From: Paracoccus ravus
GTDB lineage: Bacteria; Pseudomonadota; Alphaproteobacteria; Rhodobacterales; Rhodobacteraceae
Assembly: GCF_004522175.1 (NCBI RefSeq)
Contig: NZ_SDEB01000029.1
Span: 1 to 41,585 of the forward strand
Direction: 5' to 3'
Length of the DNA: 41,585 nucleotides
Part shown: positions 8,483 to 17,951 of the stretch, piece after piece
How the letters are laid out: each line of letters starts with the position of its first letter
Position numbering within the stretch: position 1 is the first letter of the stretch
Position numbers and translations under genes: made by a program
Notes under the pieces: model-generated
The model's database searches: none
What the model was told of the DNA's origin: nothing
What the model saw: only the letters and a program-made list of their open reading frames with translations

Positions 8483-10384
8483 TCAACGCCCGCCCGGACG
8501 GCTGCGTTCGACATAAAGCGGAATGTCGTCCTCGTTGACCGAGATCGGGCCGGCGCTCGGACCATGGGCGAAGCGCTCCATCAGCGCGTTTTCCAACTGC
8601 CGGTTCAACTCGCGCGAGCGGGCGACATATTCGGCATTGGATTCCAGCGGCAGACCGGGTTTCCAGACCTCGGCAAGGTTGCGCAGACCGGTCCGGTCCA
8701 TCTGGTAATAGATCCGTTCCAGTTCGGCGGCCTCGTATTCCGAGAGGCCCGCGCGTTCCAGCACATAGCGCCCGGCGCGAAGAGAACTGTCAAAGGTCTC
8801 GCGGACGATATGGTCCACCTTGGCGTCGTAAAGCTGATAGACATTCACCCGGTCATAGGCCCGGGCGATCACCACGATTTCGGGCTTGATCTCGCGGGCA
8901 TGGCGGATCAGGCGCATATTCGCCTCGGGATCGTCCATCGCGGCGACGAGGATCTGCGCCTTGGCGATGCCGGCGGCGCGCAGGATCTCGGGGCGGGTCG
9001 GGTCGCCGAAGTAACCCTTGAAGCCAAAGCGGCGCATGACTTGGATGACGGCCAAATCATTGTCCAGAACCGTGGTCTGAAAGCCCGACATGGTCACCAG
9101 CCGGTTCACCACCTGCCCGAAACGGCCGATCCCGGCGATAATGATGGGCTGCTGCTCTTCGATCTCGTCTGGGGGCACATCGGCGCGTTCCTCGGCCAGA
9201 CGGCGCGAGATCCAGTCCGAGAGCATGAACAGCAAGGGCGTCGCCAGCATGGACAGCGCGATGACCAGCAGCATCGACTGGGCCAGCGCACGCGGTAGGA
9301 TCGCGAGCGTCAGCGCAAAGGAAATCAGCACAAAGCCGAACTCGCCCGCCTGCGCCAGCGAAAGGGTAAAGAGCGTCCGGTCCCTGCCCCGCAATCCGGT
9401 GACGCGCGCGATACCGTAAAGCACCAGCGACTTGATGGCGATCAGCAGGACCGTCATGCCAAGGATCGATACCGGGCGGTCGATCAGGGTCTGCACATCC
9501 ATCCCCGCCCCGACCGTGATGAAGAACAGGCCCAGAAGCAGCCCCTTGAAGGGCGCGATCTGCCCCTCGAGATCATGGCGGAACTCGGAGCCCGCCAGAA
9601 CCACCCCCGCGAGAAAGGTGCCAAGCGCGTGCGATAGGCCCACCGCCTGCATCAGCGAGGCGATGCCCACGACGATCAGCAGCGCAAGCGCCGTGTCCAG
9701 CTCGCTCACATGCGAGGCGTTGACATATTTGAAGGCGGGGCGGACCAGATATTGCCCGATCAGGATGACCATGGCGACCGCGCCCAAGGTCACCAGCGCC
9801 AGCCCCCAGCCGGGCAGGCCATGCAGCGCGCCGGGCGGGTGCTGCTCGCCCGCGCCGCCCGCGCCATGCGCGGCCAGCAAGGGCATCAGCGCGATCATCG
9901 GGATCACCGCGATATCCTGCGTCAGCAGCACGGCAAAGGCGCTGCGTCCGCCCGCAGTCTGCATCAGCGATTTCTCGGACATGGTCTGCAGGACGATCGC
10001 GGTCGAACTCAGCGACAGGATCATGCCCATCGCCAGCGAGACCTGCCAGCTTTGGCCAAAGGCCATGACGACCATGGCGAGCAGCGCGACCGTGCCAAGG
10101 ATCTGCATCCCCGCGAGGCCCAGCAGCTTGTGCCGCATCTGCCAAAGCGTGCGCGGGTCAAGTTCCAGCCCGATCAGGAACATCATCATCACGACGCCGA
10201 ATTCGGCGAAATGCTGCAACTCGGCCATTTCATGGGCGTTGCCCGCAAAGCCCAGCACCGGCCCGATCACGATCCCCGAGATCAGGTAGCCCAGCACCGA
10301 TCCCAGTCCCAGCCGCGCCGAGAGCGGCACGGCAATGACCATGGTCAGCAGATAGACCGTGGCGACCGGGAGGAATGTCTCCAT
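8483..10384 (-). CDS. CPA2/Kef-type monovalent cation:proton antiporter with TrkA-N domain
   Basis: The 633-aa inner-membrane protein has about 12 hydrophobic helices over residues 1-390 (for example SVLGYLISGIVIGPVLGFAG and LLTQDIAVIPMIALMPLLAA), the Na/H exchanger fold of Kef systems. From about 412 a cytoplasmic TrkA-N/RCK Rossmann domain begins (IIIAGIGRFGQVVNRLV, with the GxGxxG loop), followed by YGDP-like FKGYFGDPTRPEILRAAG. Proteins of this type export K+ or Na+ in exchange for H+ under control of nucleotides or glutathione adducts. The exact ion and the KefB/KefC assignment cannot be read from sequence. The start codon follows directly after the stop of the upstream 952-aa gene, so the two are probably cotranscribed. 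Confidence 0.92.
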   Translation of the reverse strand: METFLPVATVYLLTMVIAVPLSARLGLGSVLGYLISGIVIGPVLGFAGNAHEMAELQHFAEFGVVMMMFLIGLELDPRTLWQMRHKLLGLAGMQILGTVALLAMVVMAFGQSWQVSLAMGMILSLSSTAIVLQTMSEKSLMQTAGGRSAFAVLLTQDIAVIPMIALMPLLAAHGAGGAGEQHPPGALHGLPGWGLALVTLGAVAMVILIGQYLVRPAFKYVNASHVSELDTALALLIVVGIASLMQAVGLSHALGTFLAGVVLAGSEFRHDLEGQIAPFKGLLLGLFFITVGAGMDVQTLIDRPVSILGMTVLLIAIKSLVLYGIARVTGLRGRDRTLFTLSLAQAGEFGFVLISFALTLAILPRALAQSMLLVIALSMLATPLLFMLSDWISRRLAEERADVPPDEIEEQQPIIIAGIGRFGQVVNRLVTMSGFQTTVLDNDLAVIQVMRRFGFKGYFGDPTRPEILRAAGIAKAQILVAAMDDPEANMRLIRHAREIKPEIVVIARAYDRVNVYQLYDAKVDHIVRETFDSSLRAGRYVLERAGLSEYEAAELERIYYQMDRTGLRNLAEVWKPGLPLESNAEYVARSRELNRQLENALMERFAHGPSAGPISVNEDDIPLYVERSRPGGR

Positions 10385-13243
10385 CTACCGCCCGTCCAGC
10401 AGCCGCAATTCGCGGGTGCGGCCCGCCTTGACATAGGTCAGCTTGCCATTGCCGATGGAATTGACGGTTCCGCCGTCGATCTTGTCGCCCAGTCGCAGGG
10501 TGACGATTTTTCCGTTGCGCAGGCGGATCAGCGCGCGGCTGGCATTGCCTGCGCCGATAATGCCGATGATCGTGGTCCGGCCGGTATCCATGCCCCGGCG
10601 CTCGGTCGCGTTGGCGGCGACACGGGCGGCGGTGGTGCCACCGGTCGCGGCGCTGGCGGCCACCTCAGGTTCGTCGTCGATTTCCTGCGGACGATATTCC
10701 TGCTTGCGCGCGCGGGCGGCGCGTTCCTCGGCTTCGGCCTGGGCACGGGCGCGGGCTTCGGCCTGGGCGCGGGCGCGGGCTTCGGCGGCCTGATCGGCCT
10801 GGGCGCGGGCACGGATGCGAGCCTCGGCCTGCGCCTGAAGCTGTTCGTCCAGGGCACGCCGGGCCGCGACCTCGGCCTCGCTCGGACCTGGCGCCGGCGT
10901 CGCGGCAGCAGCAGCCGCGGCGACAGCAGCGGCTGCTGCGACCGGCGCGCCGGGGGCGGCCGCCGCAGGCGCGTCCGGCACAGCCGGGGCTGGCGCAGTC
11001 GAGCGGCGCGGCGGCGGCTGCGAAGACGAGAGGCGAACGGCATTCGGGATGGCGGGCGAAGCATCGACCGCGGCCTTGATCGCGTTTTCCACCGCAGCCT
11101 CGGACAGCCCGCTGACCGAGGCCCCGCCCGAGGGCCGAGCCTGCGGGCGCGACGTGGACTGCAAGACGCCACCCGCATTGCGCGACGGCTTGTCGGGCGG
11201 AGCGGCGGCTGCCGATTTCAGCGCCGCCTCGACTGCCGAGGGCGAAACCGCATCACTGGCCGTCCCCGGCTTGCGGCGCGGCCGCGCCTCGGCATAGCGC
11301 GGGCCGTAGCCGGTCGGCCGTGCATTTCCCGGAACCAGGCCATGGGCCCGCAGGTCCAGGATCAAGTCACGAAGCTGGCCTTGCTCGGCATCATCAAGCG
11401 CGTCATTCCCCAGATCGGCGGATTCGGGCTGCGCGCCTTCGGGGCGCTGGGGCGGACGCGCCGCGGCGGCATCGGCACGGGCGCTTTCATCCGGCACAGC
11501 CGCAGGCTCGGACGCGCGGGTCTGCTCGCCACCCGGTTTGCGCGGCGGACGCCGGCTATCGACATTGAGCGCCGGGTTCTGGCTGTCCGAATAGGACATC
11601 GGATTTCCCGGCACGCGGGGCTGGGGATCGGCGACCGGCACCGAGGTCTGGGGCACACCGCGAAGCGGCGACAAGAGCGGGCGGGCCGATCGGATCAATC
11701 GGGGTTCCGGCGCGGGAGTGGCGGGCGTTTCGGCGCGGGCGACCGGCTCAGGCCGGGGCGGCGGGGTCGCGTCGCGCGGCTGGCTGGCGGCGGGCGCCGG
11801 TGCGGCCGGCCGTGCCGCAGCGGGCGGCGCGGGTGTTCTGGGCGGCGCCTCGGCTTGCGCGACCGGTTCCGGCTTGTCCGCAGGCGTCGGAGCCCCGCGC
11901 TGTGGCGCGGCCTGCGCGGGTTCGGGTGCGGGTTCGGGCTGGGGCGTGACTTTCGCGGCCTGGGGCGGCACGACCACAGCAGTCACCTTCGAGGCAGCGG
12001 CTATCACGCGCTGCGTCTCTGCCGAAGCCAGATCGGCGAGGCCGGTCTGCCCGACGGCGCTTGGCGCAATCACCTCGACCATTTCGGGCGGTGCCTCTAC
12101 CGGCGACACCAGCGCGGCCGAGGCCGGAGCCACACGCGCCGCTTCGGTCTCGGGGGGCGCGTCGAGTGCCGCGACAGATTCGGGCGGGGCCACGACCTGC
12201 GCCGGAACCTCGTTCTTGCCCAGCAGGCTCCAGATCGCCAACAGCCCGAGGATCAAGGCCAGAAGCATGGCAAAAAGCGCCCGCATGCTGCGGCGGCGCT
12301 CAGGCCTCGCGCGCGAGGGCGGGGCCGGCGCGGCCGCCCCTCCGCCCGCGCGGGACTGGCGCGCCTCGGCCGCGCGCTGATGCACGGCCCGGGCCCGCGG
12401 CGGCAGCCTTTTCTCAAGAGGCGGCGGCTCGACGGGCGCGGCGGTCGGTGCCGGGGCCGGTCGGGGCGGGACATGACGCATGTCGGGCCGGGCCGCGACC
12501 GGCGCGCCCGTCGTGAAACTTCCTGCCAGGACAGGCGCGGGTCCGGCGTTCGACGGTAGGGCGGGATCGGGGGCCGGATCGGCCTTTGTGGCGGCCGCCA
12601 CTGTCGGCATCGGCCCATCCGGAACCGAGGCCGTGGCCGCAGGCGGGACCGGATCAGCCTCGTCATCCTTGAACATGAGAGCCGGCGCAGTGACACCGGC
12701 CCCGGCCGGATCGACAAAGGGACGCGGACGCGGCGTCTCATGCAATGCAAAAACGGGCTCGCCCTGGTAATGCTGGGGTTCGGGCTGCGCGCAATAACCC
12801 TGGGCCTCGAAACCATATTGCCGGGCAAAATCGCGCGCCTCGTTCAGGGTCTGCCGCGCGACTGCCGCGACTCGCACGCTGTCGCCCTCGCCGGTCCAGT
12901 CAAAGGCCAGATCCTCGATCGCATAGGGGGTCAGCCCGTCGAGCGCCCGGCGCACCGCATGTTCGCGATCGCCCTCGGGTGCCAGCGTCAGGGTCGTGTA
13001 GAGGATCTGGTCATCGGGGATGATGACGGTGACGGGAAGGATCTCGGCCTCCTCCGCGCCGGTCGCCATCCTGCGCAGCCGCACCAGCATGTCGCGGAAA
13101 TCGGGTTCCTCGAAATCGACCGACCCCATATGCCGAAAGGCGGGTTTCGGCCCGTCCTGTCCCGCTGCATGCTCACGCCGCTGCAGATGCACGGATTCGC
13201 CGCTGAAGGACAGGGCATATTCGGAGGCGGAATCAAGCGACAT
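10385..13243 (-). CDS. Bitopic membrane protein with GspL/PilM-like N-terminus and PilP/GspC-like C-terminus
   Basis: This 952-aa protein has three parts. Residues about 1-165 are a cytoplasmic domain (VTVIIPDDQILYTTLTLAPEG; RRALDGLTPYAIEDLAFDW) resembling the PilM/GspL-type domain of pilus and secretion assembly proteins. One membrane helix lies at about 320-341 (RALFAMLLALILGLLAIWSL). A very long proline/alanine-rich periplasmic spacer contains several RPxxRP-like repeats and a charged RARAQAEA helix near 830-870. The last about 70 residues (IIGIIGAGNASRALIRLRNG, LRLGDKIDGGTVNSIGNGKL) resemble the PilP/GspC homology region, a small beta domain that contacts a secretin. Function is inferred from these resemblances; no pilus or secretion genes are adjacent. 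It abuts the antiporter gene. Confidence 0.75.
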   Translation of the reverse strand: MSLDSASEYALSFSGESVHLQRREHAAGQDGPKPAFRHMGSVDFEEPDFRDMLVRLRRMATGAEEAEILPVTVIIPDDQILYTTLTLAPEGDREHAVRRALDGLTPYAIEDLAFDWTGEGDSVRVAAVARQTLNEARDFARQYGFEAQGYCAQPEPQHYQGEPVFALHETPRPRPFVDPAGAGVTAPALMFKDDEADPVPPAATASVPDGPMPTVAAATKADPAPDPALPSNAGPAPVLAGSFTTGAPVAARPDMRHVPPRPAPAPTAAPVEPPPLEKRLPPRARAVHQRAAEARQSRAGGGAAAPAPPSRARPERRRSMRALFAMLLALILGLLAIWSLLGKNEVPAQVVAPPESVAALDAPPETEAARVAPASAALVSPVEAPPEMVEVIAPSAVGQTGLADLASAETQRVIAAASKVTAVVVPPQAAKVTPQPEPAPEPAQAAPQRGAPTPADKPEPVAQAEAPPRTPAPPAAARPAAPAPAASQPRDATPPPRPEPVARAETPATPAPEPRLIRSARPLLSPLRGVPQTSVPVADPQPRVPGNPMSYSDSQNPALNVDSRRPPRKPGGEQTRASEPAAVPDESARADAAAARPPQRPEGAQPESADLGNDALDDAEQGQLRDLILDLRAHGLVPGNARPTGYGPRYAEARPRRKPGTASDAVSPSAVEAALKSAAAAPPDKPSRNAGGVLQSTSRPQARPSGGASVSGLSEAAVENAIKAAVDASPAIPNAVRLSSSQPPPRRSTAPAPAVPDAPAAAAPGAPVAAAAAVAAAAAAATPAPGPSEAEVAARRALDEQLQAQAEARIRARAQADQAAEARARAQAEARARAQAEAEERAARARKQEYRPQEIDDEPEVAASAATGGTTAARVAANATERRGMDTGRTTIIGIIGAGNASRALIRLRNGKIVTLRLGDKIDGGTVNSIGNGKLTYVKAGRTRELRLLDGR

Positions 13244-13436
13244 CTATCGGTTTTGCCTTGCAGTTCCCCGCGCGGGGGCACGTGTTCAAATCTTTCGAAA
13301 GAACTACCGCAGATCGCGACCCCTGAAAAGGTTAACACCGCATCGTGAGGGAGCCGATAGCGCCATTTCGGGTTATAGCAATTCTACCGAAACAAGAAGC
13401 CGCGGAACAAGCCGCGGCGCAGAGGAGACGATCCAA

Positions 13437-14222
13437 ATGGCAAGACTACGCCCGATCCTGACGGCAGCCACCCTTGTCCTGCTGGCAGGCGGTCCCGCCA
13501 TTGCCCAAAGCCCGGCACCCATGCCGCCGCATCCGCCCGAAGCGGGGATGCCCGATCATCATGGCATGCAAAGAGCCGCGCGCCTGACCGTCTCGGGCGA
13601 GGGACGGGCTTCGGCCCAGCCGGATCTGGCGCAGATCACCCTGGGGGTCAGCACCGAGGCAGCGACGGCAGCCGAGGCCATGACCGGCAATTCGACGAGC
13701 CAGCAGGCGGTGATGGATGCGCTCAAGGCAGCGGGGATCGAGGATCGCGACATCCAGACCTCGGGCCTGAACCTGTCGCCCCGGATGCAATATGAGAACG
13801 GCCAGCCGCCCAAGCTGACCGGCTATGTGGCGCAAAACACCGTCAATGTGCGCGTGCGCGACATCGCGGCCCTTGGCGGCGTGCTCGACAAGCTGGTCGC
13901 CACGGGCGCGAATGAGATCAGCGGCATCAGCTTTGCCCGCGAGGATATGGCCGAGGCGCAGGACAAGGCCCGGTCCGAGGCCGTGACCGATGCCCGCCGC
14001 CGCGCCGAAGTCATGGCCGAGGCGGCCGGGATGAAGCTCGGCCGGTTGCGCAGCCTGTCGGACAGCCCCGCGCAGGAGCCGCCGCGGCCGATGATGGCGA
14101 TGCGCGCCGAGGCCAAGGCGGCCGATGGCGCAGTGCCGATCGCGGCGGGCGAACTTGAAGTCTCGGCCCAGGTCACGGCGGTCTTTGACCTCGTGCCGGG
14201 CGATGCGCCCGAACAGCCCTGA
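13437..14222 (+). CDS. SIMPL (DUF541) domain periplasmic protein
   Basis: The 261-aa product begins with a signal peptide (MARLRPILTAATLVLLAGGPAIAQ, cleavage after AQA-like AIAQ near 24). The mature part has the SIMPL fold: LTVSGEGRASAQPDLAQITLGV, GIEDRDIQTSGLNLSP, GYVAQNTVNVRVRD, and the long helix AQDKARSEAVTDARRRAEVMAEAAG. SIMPL proteins are periplasmic or outer-membrane associated and of poorly defined function; some are linked to oxidative-stress resistance. The start at 13437 has AGAGGAG upstream. The longer open frame further upstream is antisense to the neighbouring gene. It is divergent from the 952-aa gene across a 190-base gap. Confidence 0.9.
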   Translation: MARLRPILTAATLVLLAGGPAIAQSPAPMPPHPPEAGMPDHHGMQRAARLTVSGEGRASAQPDLAQITLGVSTEAATAAEAMTGNSTSQQAVMDALKAAGIEDRDIQTSGLNLSPRMQYENGQPPKLTGYVAQNTVNVRVRDIAALGGVLDKLVATGANEISGISFAREDMAEAQDKARSEAVTDARRRAEVMAEAAGMKLGRLRSLSDSPAQEPPRPMMAMRAEAKAADGAVPIAAGELEVSAQVTAVFDLVPGDAPEQP

Positions 14223-14236
14223 GGCGACAGGAAATT

Positions 14237-14260
14237 GGCGGCAGGACCCGTTCTGCCGCC
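14237..14260. terminator. Hairpin between convergent genes
   Basis: Stem GGCGGCAG / CTGCCGCC (14237-14244 and 14253-14260) with an 8-base loop lies between the stops of the SIMPL gene and metY. Weak T-rich sequence follows on both strands, so it may act in both directions. Confidence 0.55.
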
Positions 14261-14267
14261 GACATCT

Positions 14268-15554
14268 TTATGCCGTGGCGATGGCCAGCGCCTGATCCAG
14301 ATCCGCGATCAGATCGGCGGCGTCCTCGATGCCGATGGACAGGCGCACGACATCCGGCCCCGCCCCCGCCGCGGTCTTTTGCTCATCGGTCAACTGGCTA
14401 TGCGTGGTCGAGGCAGAATGGATCACGAGCGAGCGCGAATCGCCCAGATTGGCGACATGGCTGAACAACTTCAGCTCATCCACCAGCGTCACCGCCGCAT
14501 CATACCCCCCCTTGATCGAGAAGGTGAAAAGCGCACCCGCGCCCTTGGGATAGACCCGCTGCGCCGTCGCATTCCAGGGCGATGAGGAAAGTCCCGCATA
14601 GGTGACCGAGGCGATGCGCGGGTCTTTCTCGAGCCATTCCGCGACTTTCTGGGCATTCGCCACATGCCTTTCCATGCGCAGGCCCAAGGTCTCGATCCCC
14701 AGAAGCGTGTAATGCGCGGCCTGCGGATTCATCGTCATGCCCAGATCGCGCAAGCCGATGGCGATGGAATGGAAGGTATAGGCGAGATTGCCGAAGGCCT
14801 CATGAAAGACCAGCCCGTGATAGGCGGGCTCGGGTTCCGAGAGGCTGGGGAACTTGCCCGAGGCCGACCAGTCGAAGCGGCCGCTATCGATCACCGCCCC
14901 GCCCGTCACCGTCCCGTTCCCGGTCATGTATTTGGTCAGGCTATGGACGACCAGCGTCGCGCCCATCTCGATCGGGCGGCAAAGCCATGGCGTGGCCAGC
15001 GTATTGTCCACGATCAGGGGCAGGCCGAGTTCGTCCGCGACCTTCGCCACCGCCGGGATATCGGTGACATAGCCGCCCGGATTGGAGATCGATTCGCAGA
15101 AGATCGCGCGAGTATCCTCATCGACCGCGGCGCGCAGCGCGTCGAGATCGTCCAGATCGACGAATTTCGCGCCCCAGCCGAAACGCTTGATGGTCTGGCT
15201 GAACTGCGTGATCGTGCCGCCGTAAAGCCTTGTCGAGGCGACGACATTCCGTCCCGGCCCCATCAGCGGGAAGAGCGCGAGGATCTGCGCCGCATGGCCC
15301 GACGCGCAGCAGATCGCGCCCGCCCCGCCCTCTAGCGCCGCAACGCGCGCCTGCAGCGCCGAGACGGTCGGATTGGTCAGTCGCGAATAGATATAGCCCA
15401 GTTCCTGCAACCCAAAGAGCCGCGCCGCATGGGCCGCGTCTTTGAACACATAGGCGGTGGTCTGATAGATCGGAACCTGCCGCGCGCCGGTCGCCGGATC
15501 TGGTGCGGTACCGGCATGGATCGCGGCAGTATCGAAGCCCCAGTTCTCGGACAT
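14268..15554 (-). CDS. metY: O-acetylhomoserine sulfhydrylase (aminocarboxypropyltransferase)
   Basis: This PLP enzyme of the Cys/Met metabolism family makes homocysteine from O-acetylhomoserine and sulfide. The 428-aa product has the family start GFDTAAIHAGTAPDPATGAR, the YSRLTNPT cofactor-contact motif, the VDNTLATPWL block and the Schiff-base lysine in SLTKYMTGNG. Its length (about 425-430) and the QVPIYQTTAYVF segment favour MetY over MetB or MetZ. AGGAGGAGG lies before the start. No SAM riboswitch could be recognised in the short upstream region, which is occupied by the terminator of pgi. It appears monocistronic. Confidence 0.93.
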   Translation of the reverse strand: MSENWGFDTAAIHAGTAPDPATGARQVPIYQTTAYVFKDAAHAARLFGLQELGYIYSRLTNPTVSALQARVAALEGGAGAICCASGHAAQILALFPLMGPGRNVVASTRLYGGTITQFSQTIKRFGWGAKFVDLDDLDALRAAVDEDTRAIFCESISNPGGYVTDIPAVAKVADELGLPLIVDNTLATPWLCRPIEMGATLVVHSLTKYMTGNGTVTGGAVIDSGRFDWSASGKFPSLSEPEPAYHGLVFHEAFGNLAYTFHSIAIGLRDLGMTMNPQAAHYTLLGIETLGLRMERHVANAQKVAEWLEKDPRIASVTYAGLSSSPWNATAQRVYPKGAGALFTFSIKGGYDAAVTLVDELKLFSHVANLGDSRSLVIHSASTTHSQLTDEQKTAAGAGPDVVRLSIGIEDAADLIADLDQALAIATA

Positions 15555-15620
15555 GTCACTTCCTCCTCCTAAATCTGGGGCGAGACTAGGGGGAGGTGCG
15601 GCAATGTGGCAATGGGGAAG

Positions 15621-15657
15621 AAAATTCCCCGCCGCCGGGCATGTCGCCCCGGCGGGG
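15621..15657 (-). terminator. Rho-independent terminator of the zwf-pgl-pgi operon
   Basis: Stem CCCCGCCG / CGGCGGGG (15627-15634 and 15650-15657), read on the minus strand, is followed by AATTTTCTT. It lies just beyond the pgi stop at 15666 and upstream of metY, which is read in the same direction. Confidence 0.75.
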
Positions 15658-15665
15658 GGAGCGTC

Positions 15666-17270
15666 TCAGGCGCGCATGTCGCGCAGCAGGGCGGCGAGAT
15701 GCTCGGTCGAGGGGTCATGGCCGGGCGCGGCCTTGCCATCGAGCAGCGGCGCGACTTTCAGCGCCAGTTCCTTGCCGAGTTCCACGCCCCATTGGTCGAA
15801 GCTATTGATGCCGAGGATCGCGCCCTCGACAAAGACGCGATGCTCGTACAGCGCGACGATCTGGCCAAGGCTGAAGGGCGAAAGTTCACCGAAAAGCAGC
15901 GTCGTCGAGGGCCGGTTGCCGGGGAAGACGCGATGTCGGGCCTGACGTTCCAGTTCCGCACCCTCCAGCCCCTTGGCCTGCATCAAGGCGCGCGCCTCAT
16001 CGAGCGAGCGGCCACGCATCAGCGCCTCGGATTGGGCGAGGCAGTTTGCGGCGAGCAGCAGGTGGTGGTGGGCAAGCTCGGGCTCATGCCCGTTTGCCGC
16101 CAGCATGAATTCGCAAGGGATGATCTGCGTGCCCTGATGGATCAACTGATAGAAAGCGTGCTGGCCATTGGTGCCGGGCTCGCCCCAGATCACCGGACCC
16201 GAGGCAATCGCCAGATCGCTGCCATCCATGGCGACGCGCTTGCCATTCGATTCCATCTCAAGCTGCTGCAGATAGGCAGGCAGCCGCGCGAGGCGGTTGT
16301 CATAGGGCAGCACGGCGCGGGTCGGATAGCCGCAGACCTGATTGTGCCAGATCCCGACCAACGCCAGAACCACGGGCAGGTTCGCGGCATTGGGGGCAGT
16401 CTGGAAATGCCGGTCCATGGCAAGGCCACCGGCGAGGAACTGGTCGAACGCCTCGGGACCGATGGCGATCATCAGCGACAGGCCGATCGGCCCCCACATG
16501 GAATAACGCCCGCCGACCCAATCCTCGAAGCCGAAGACGCGGGAAGCATCGATGCCCCAGGCACCGGTCTTTTCGGTCGCGGAACTCAGCGCCGCGAATT
16601 GCGCGGCAGGCTCGGTCACGGATTTCGCCATCCATGTCCGCGCCGTCTCGGCATTGGTCATGGTCTCGATGGTGGTGAAGGTCTTCGAGGCCACGATCAC
16701 CAGCGTCGTCGCCGGATCGAGGCCCTTCAGCGTATCCGCGATATCCGCCCCGTCCACGTTCGAGACGAAATGCACCCGCGGCCCGTCATGCCAAGGGGCC
16801 AACGCCCGGACCGCCATGGCCGGGCCCAGGTCCGAGCCGCCGATGCCGATATTCACCACGTCGGTGATCTTGCCGCCCTGCCCCTTGAAGCCACCATCGC
16901 GCACGGCGCGGGCGAAATCGGACATCCGGGCATGGGTCTCGCGCACTGCGGGCATGACATCGACGCCATCGACGGTGACGCTGCCCGAAAGATTGCGCAA
17001 AGCGGTATGCAGGACGGCGCGATCCTCGGTCTCATTGATGCGCGCGCCCGAGAACATCGCATCCCGACGCGCCGCGACCGGCGCGGCGAGTTCCAGCAGC
17101 ATCTCGAAGGCGGCCGCATCGATCATGGTCTTCGACCAGTCGAGCACCATTCCATCGGCCGAAGTCGAGAAGCCCTCGGCGCGGTTCGGATCGGCGGCAA
17201 AGAGGTCCGCGATGCGCAGATCTCCCTGCGCGTGACGGTAATCGCTCAGCCGGTTCCAGATGTCGGTCAT
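15666..17270 (-). CDS. pgi: Glucose-6-phosphate isomerase
   Basis: Pgi interconverts glucose-6-phosphate and fructose-6-phosphate. The 534-aa product has the phosphosugar-binding block [20 protein letters not shown] (about 139-158), [29 protein letters not shown], and the catalytic-loop region [12 protein letters not shown]. The C-terminal signature [15 protein letters not shown] follows. Length fits the bacterial family. It is third in zwf-pgl-pgi with only 6 bases between the pgl stop and its start. In an organism with an Entner-Doudoroff route this arrangement lets fructose-6-phosphate be fed back to glucose-6-phosphate for oxidation. Confidence 0.97.
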   Translation of the reverse strand: MTDIWNRLSDYRHAQGDLRIADLFAADPNRAEGFSTSADGMVLDWSKTMIDAAAFEMLLELAAPVAARRDAMFSGARINETEDRAVLHTALRNLSGSVTVDGVDVMPAVRETHARMSDFARAVRDGGFKGQGGKITDVVNIGIGGSDLGPAMAVRALAPWHDGPRVHFVSNVDGADIADTLKGLDPATTLVIVASKTFTTIETMTNAETARTWMAKSVTEPAAQFAALSSATEKTGAWGIDASRVFGFEDWVGGRYSMWGPIGLSLMIAIGPEAFDQFLAGGLAMDRHFQTAPNAANLPVVLALVGIWHNQVCGYPTRAVLPYDNRLARLPAYLQQLEMESNGKRVAMDGSDLAIASGPVIWGEPGTNGQHAFYQLIHQGTQIIPCEFMLAANGHEPELAHHHLLLAANCLAQSEALMRGRSLDEARALMQAKGLEGAELERQARHRVFPGNRPSTTLLFGELSPFSLGQIVALYEHRVFVEGAILGINSFDQWGVELGKELALKVAPLLDGKAAPGHDPSTEHLAALLRDMRA

Positions 17271-17276
17271 GTCAAA

Positions 17277-17951
17277 TCACTCTGCCCAATGGACACAAAT
17301 ATCGCCTAGAAAAGCCCGGATCGGCGCGTCCTTCGGATCAAGGCTCTGGGCGCGTTCCAGCGCCTCGCGCTTATCTGCGCCGGTAATCATCAGATGGGTA
17401 TGGATCGCCTTTTGCAGCACCGGCGCGGTCAGGGTGATGCGCGGCTCATCCTTGACGCTGCGCACAGCCATGACCGCAGGCGCATCCGGGGCAAGGGCAA
17501 AGGCGGCTTCTGGCGTTCCCGGAAAGAGGCTCGCGGTATGCATGTCGGTGCCCATGCCCAGCAGCAGCACGGTGATCGGAAGCGCGCCGGAGATCGCCTC
17601 AGACAGCGCCTCGACGGCCTCTTCGGGTTCGGCATCCCCGGTGAAAAGATCGATATAGTGCGCAGCCTCGGCCTTGCCGGTCAGCAGGTGGCGGCGCAGC
17701 AGGCGGCTGTTCGAGCGGGCATGGTCGCCATTGACCCAGCGCTCGTCATTGAGGAACACCGTCACCTGCGACCAGTCGAGTTCCGAGCCCGAAAGCGTGT
17801 CGAAGACCGGGCCGGGGGTCGAACCGCCCGGCACGCAGAGGCTCGCGGTCCCGCCCATGCGCAATTGCTGCGAAAGCTGGCCCGCAATCTTGTCGGCCAG
17901 CGACAAAGCCAGCATCTCGCGGTCGGGATATTCGATGAATTCGAGGCTCAC
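17277..17951 (-). CDS. pgl: 6-phosphogluconolactonase
   Basis: Pgl hydrolyses 6-phosphogluconolactone made by Zwf to 6-phosphogluconate. The 224-aa product has the family blocks ASLCVPGGSTPGPVFDTL (about 37-54), VFLNDERWVNGDHARSN and the phosphate-binding LLGMGTDMHTASLFPG. Its ATG overlaps the stop of zwf as ATGA, giving translational coupling of consecutive enzymes in the pathway. The C-terminus ends in CVHWAE, a few bases before pgi. Confidence 0.96.
   Translation of the reverse strand: MSLEFIEYPDREMLALSLADKIAGQLSQQLRMGGTASLCVPGGSTPGPVFDTLSGSELDWSQVTVFLNDERWVNGDHARSNSRLLRRHLLTGKAEAAHYIDLFTGDAEPEEAVEALSEAISGALPITVLLLGMGTDMHTASLFPGTPEAAFALAPDAPAVMAVRSVKDEPRITLTAPVLQKAIHTHLMITGADKREALERAQSLDPKDAPIRAFLGDICVHWAE

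Noticed and set aside
9710..12559. 949-codon plus-strand open frame opposite the antiporter and the 952-aa gene
   Set aside because: High-GC antisense shadow with arginine/glycine-rich composition; the minus-strand products are coherent.
15606..17309. Long plus-strand frame opposite pgi
   Set aside because: Pgi on the minus strand carries all family motifs; the plus frame is a shadow.
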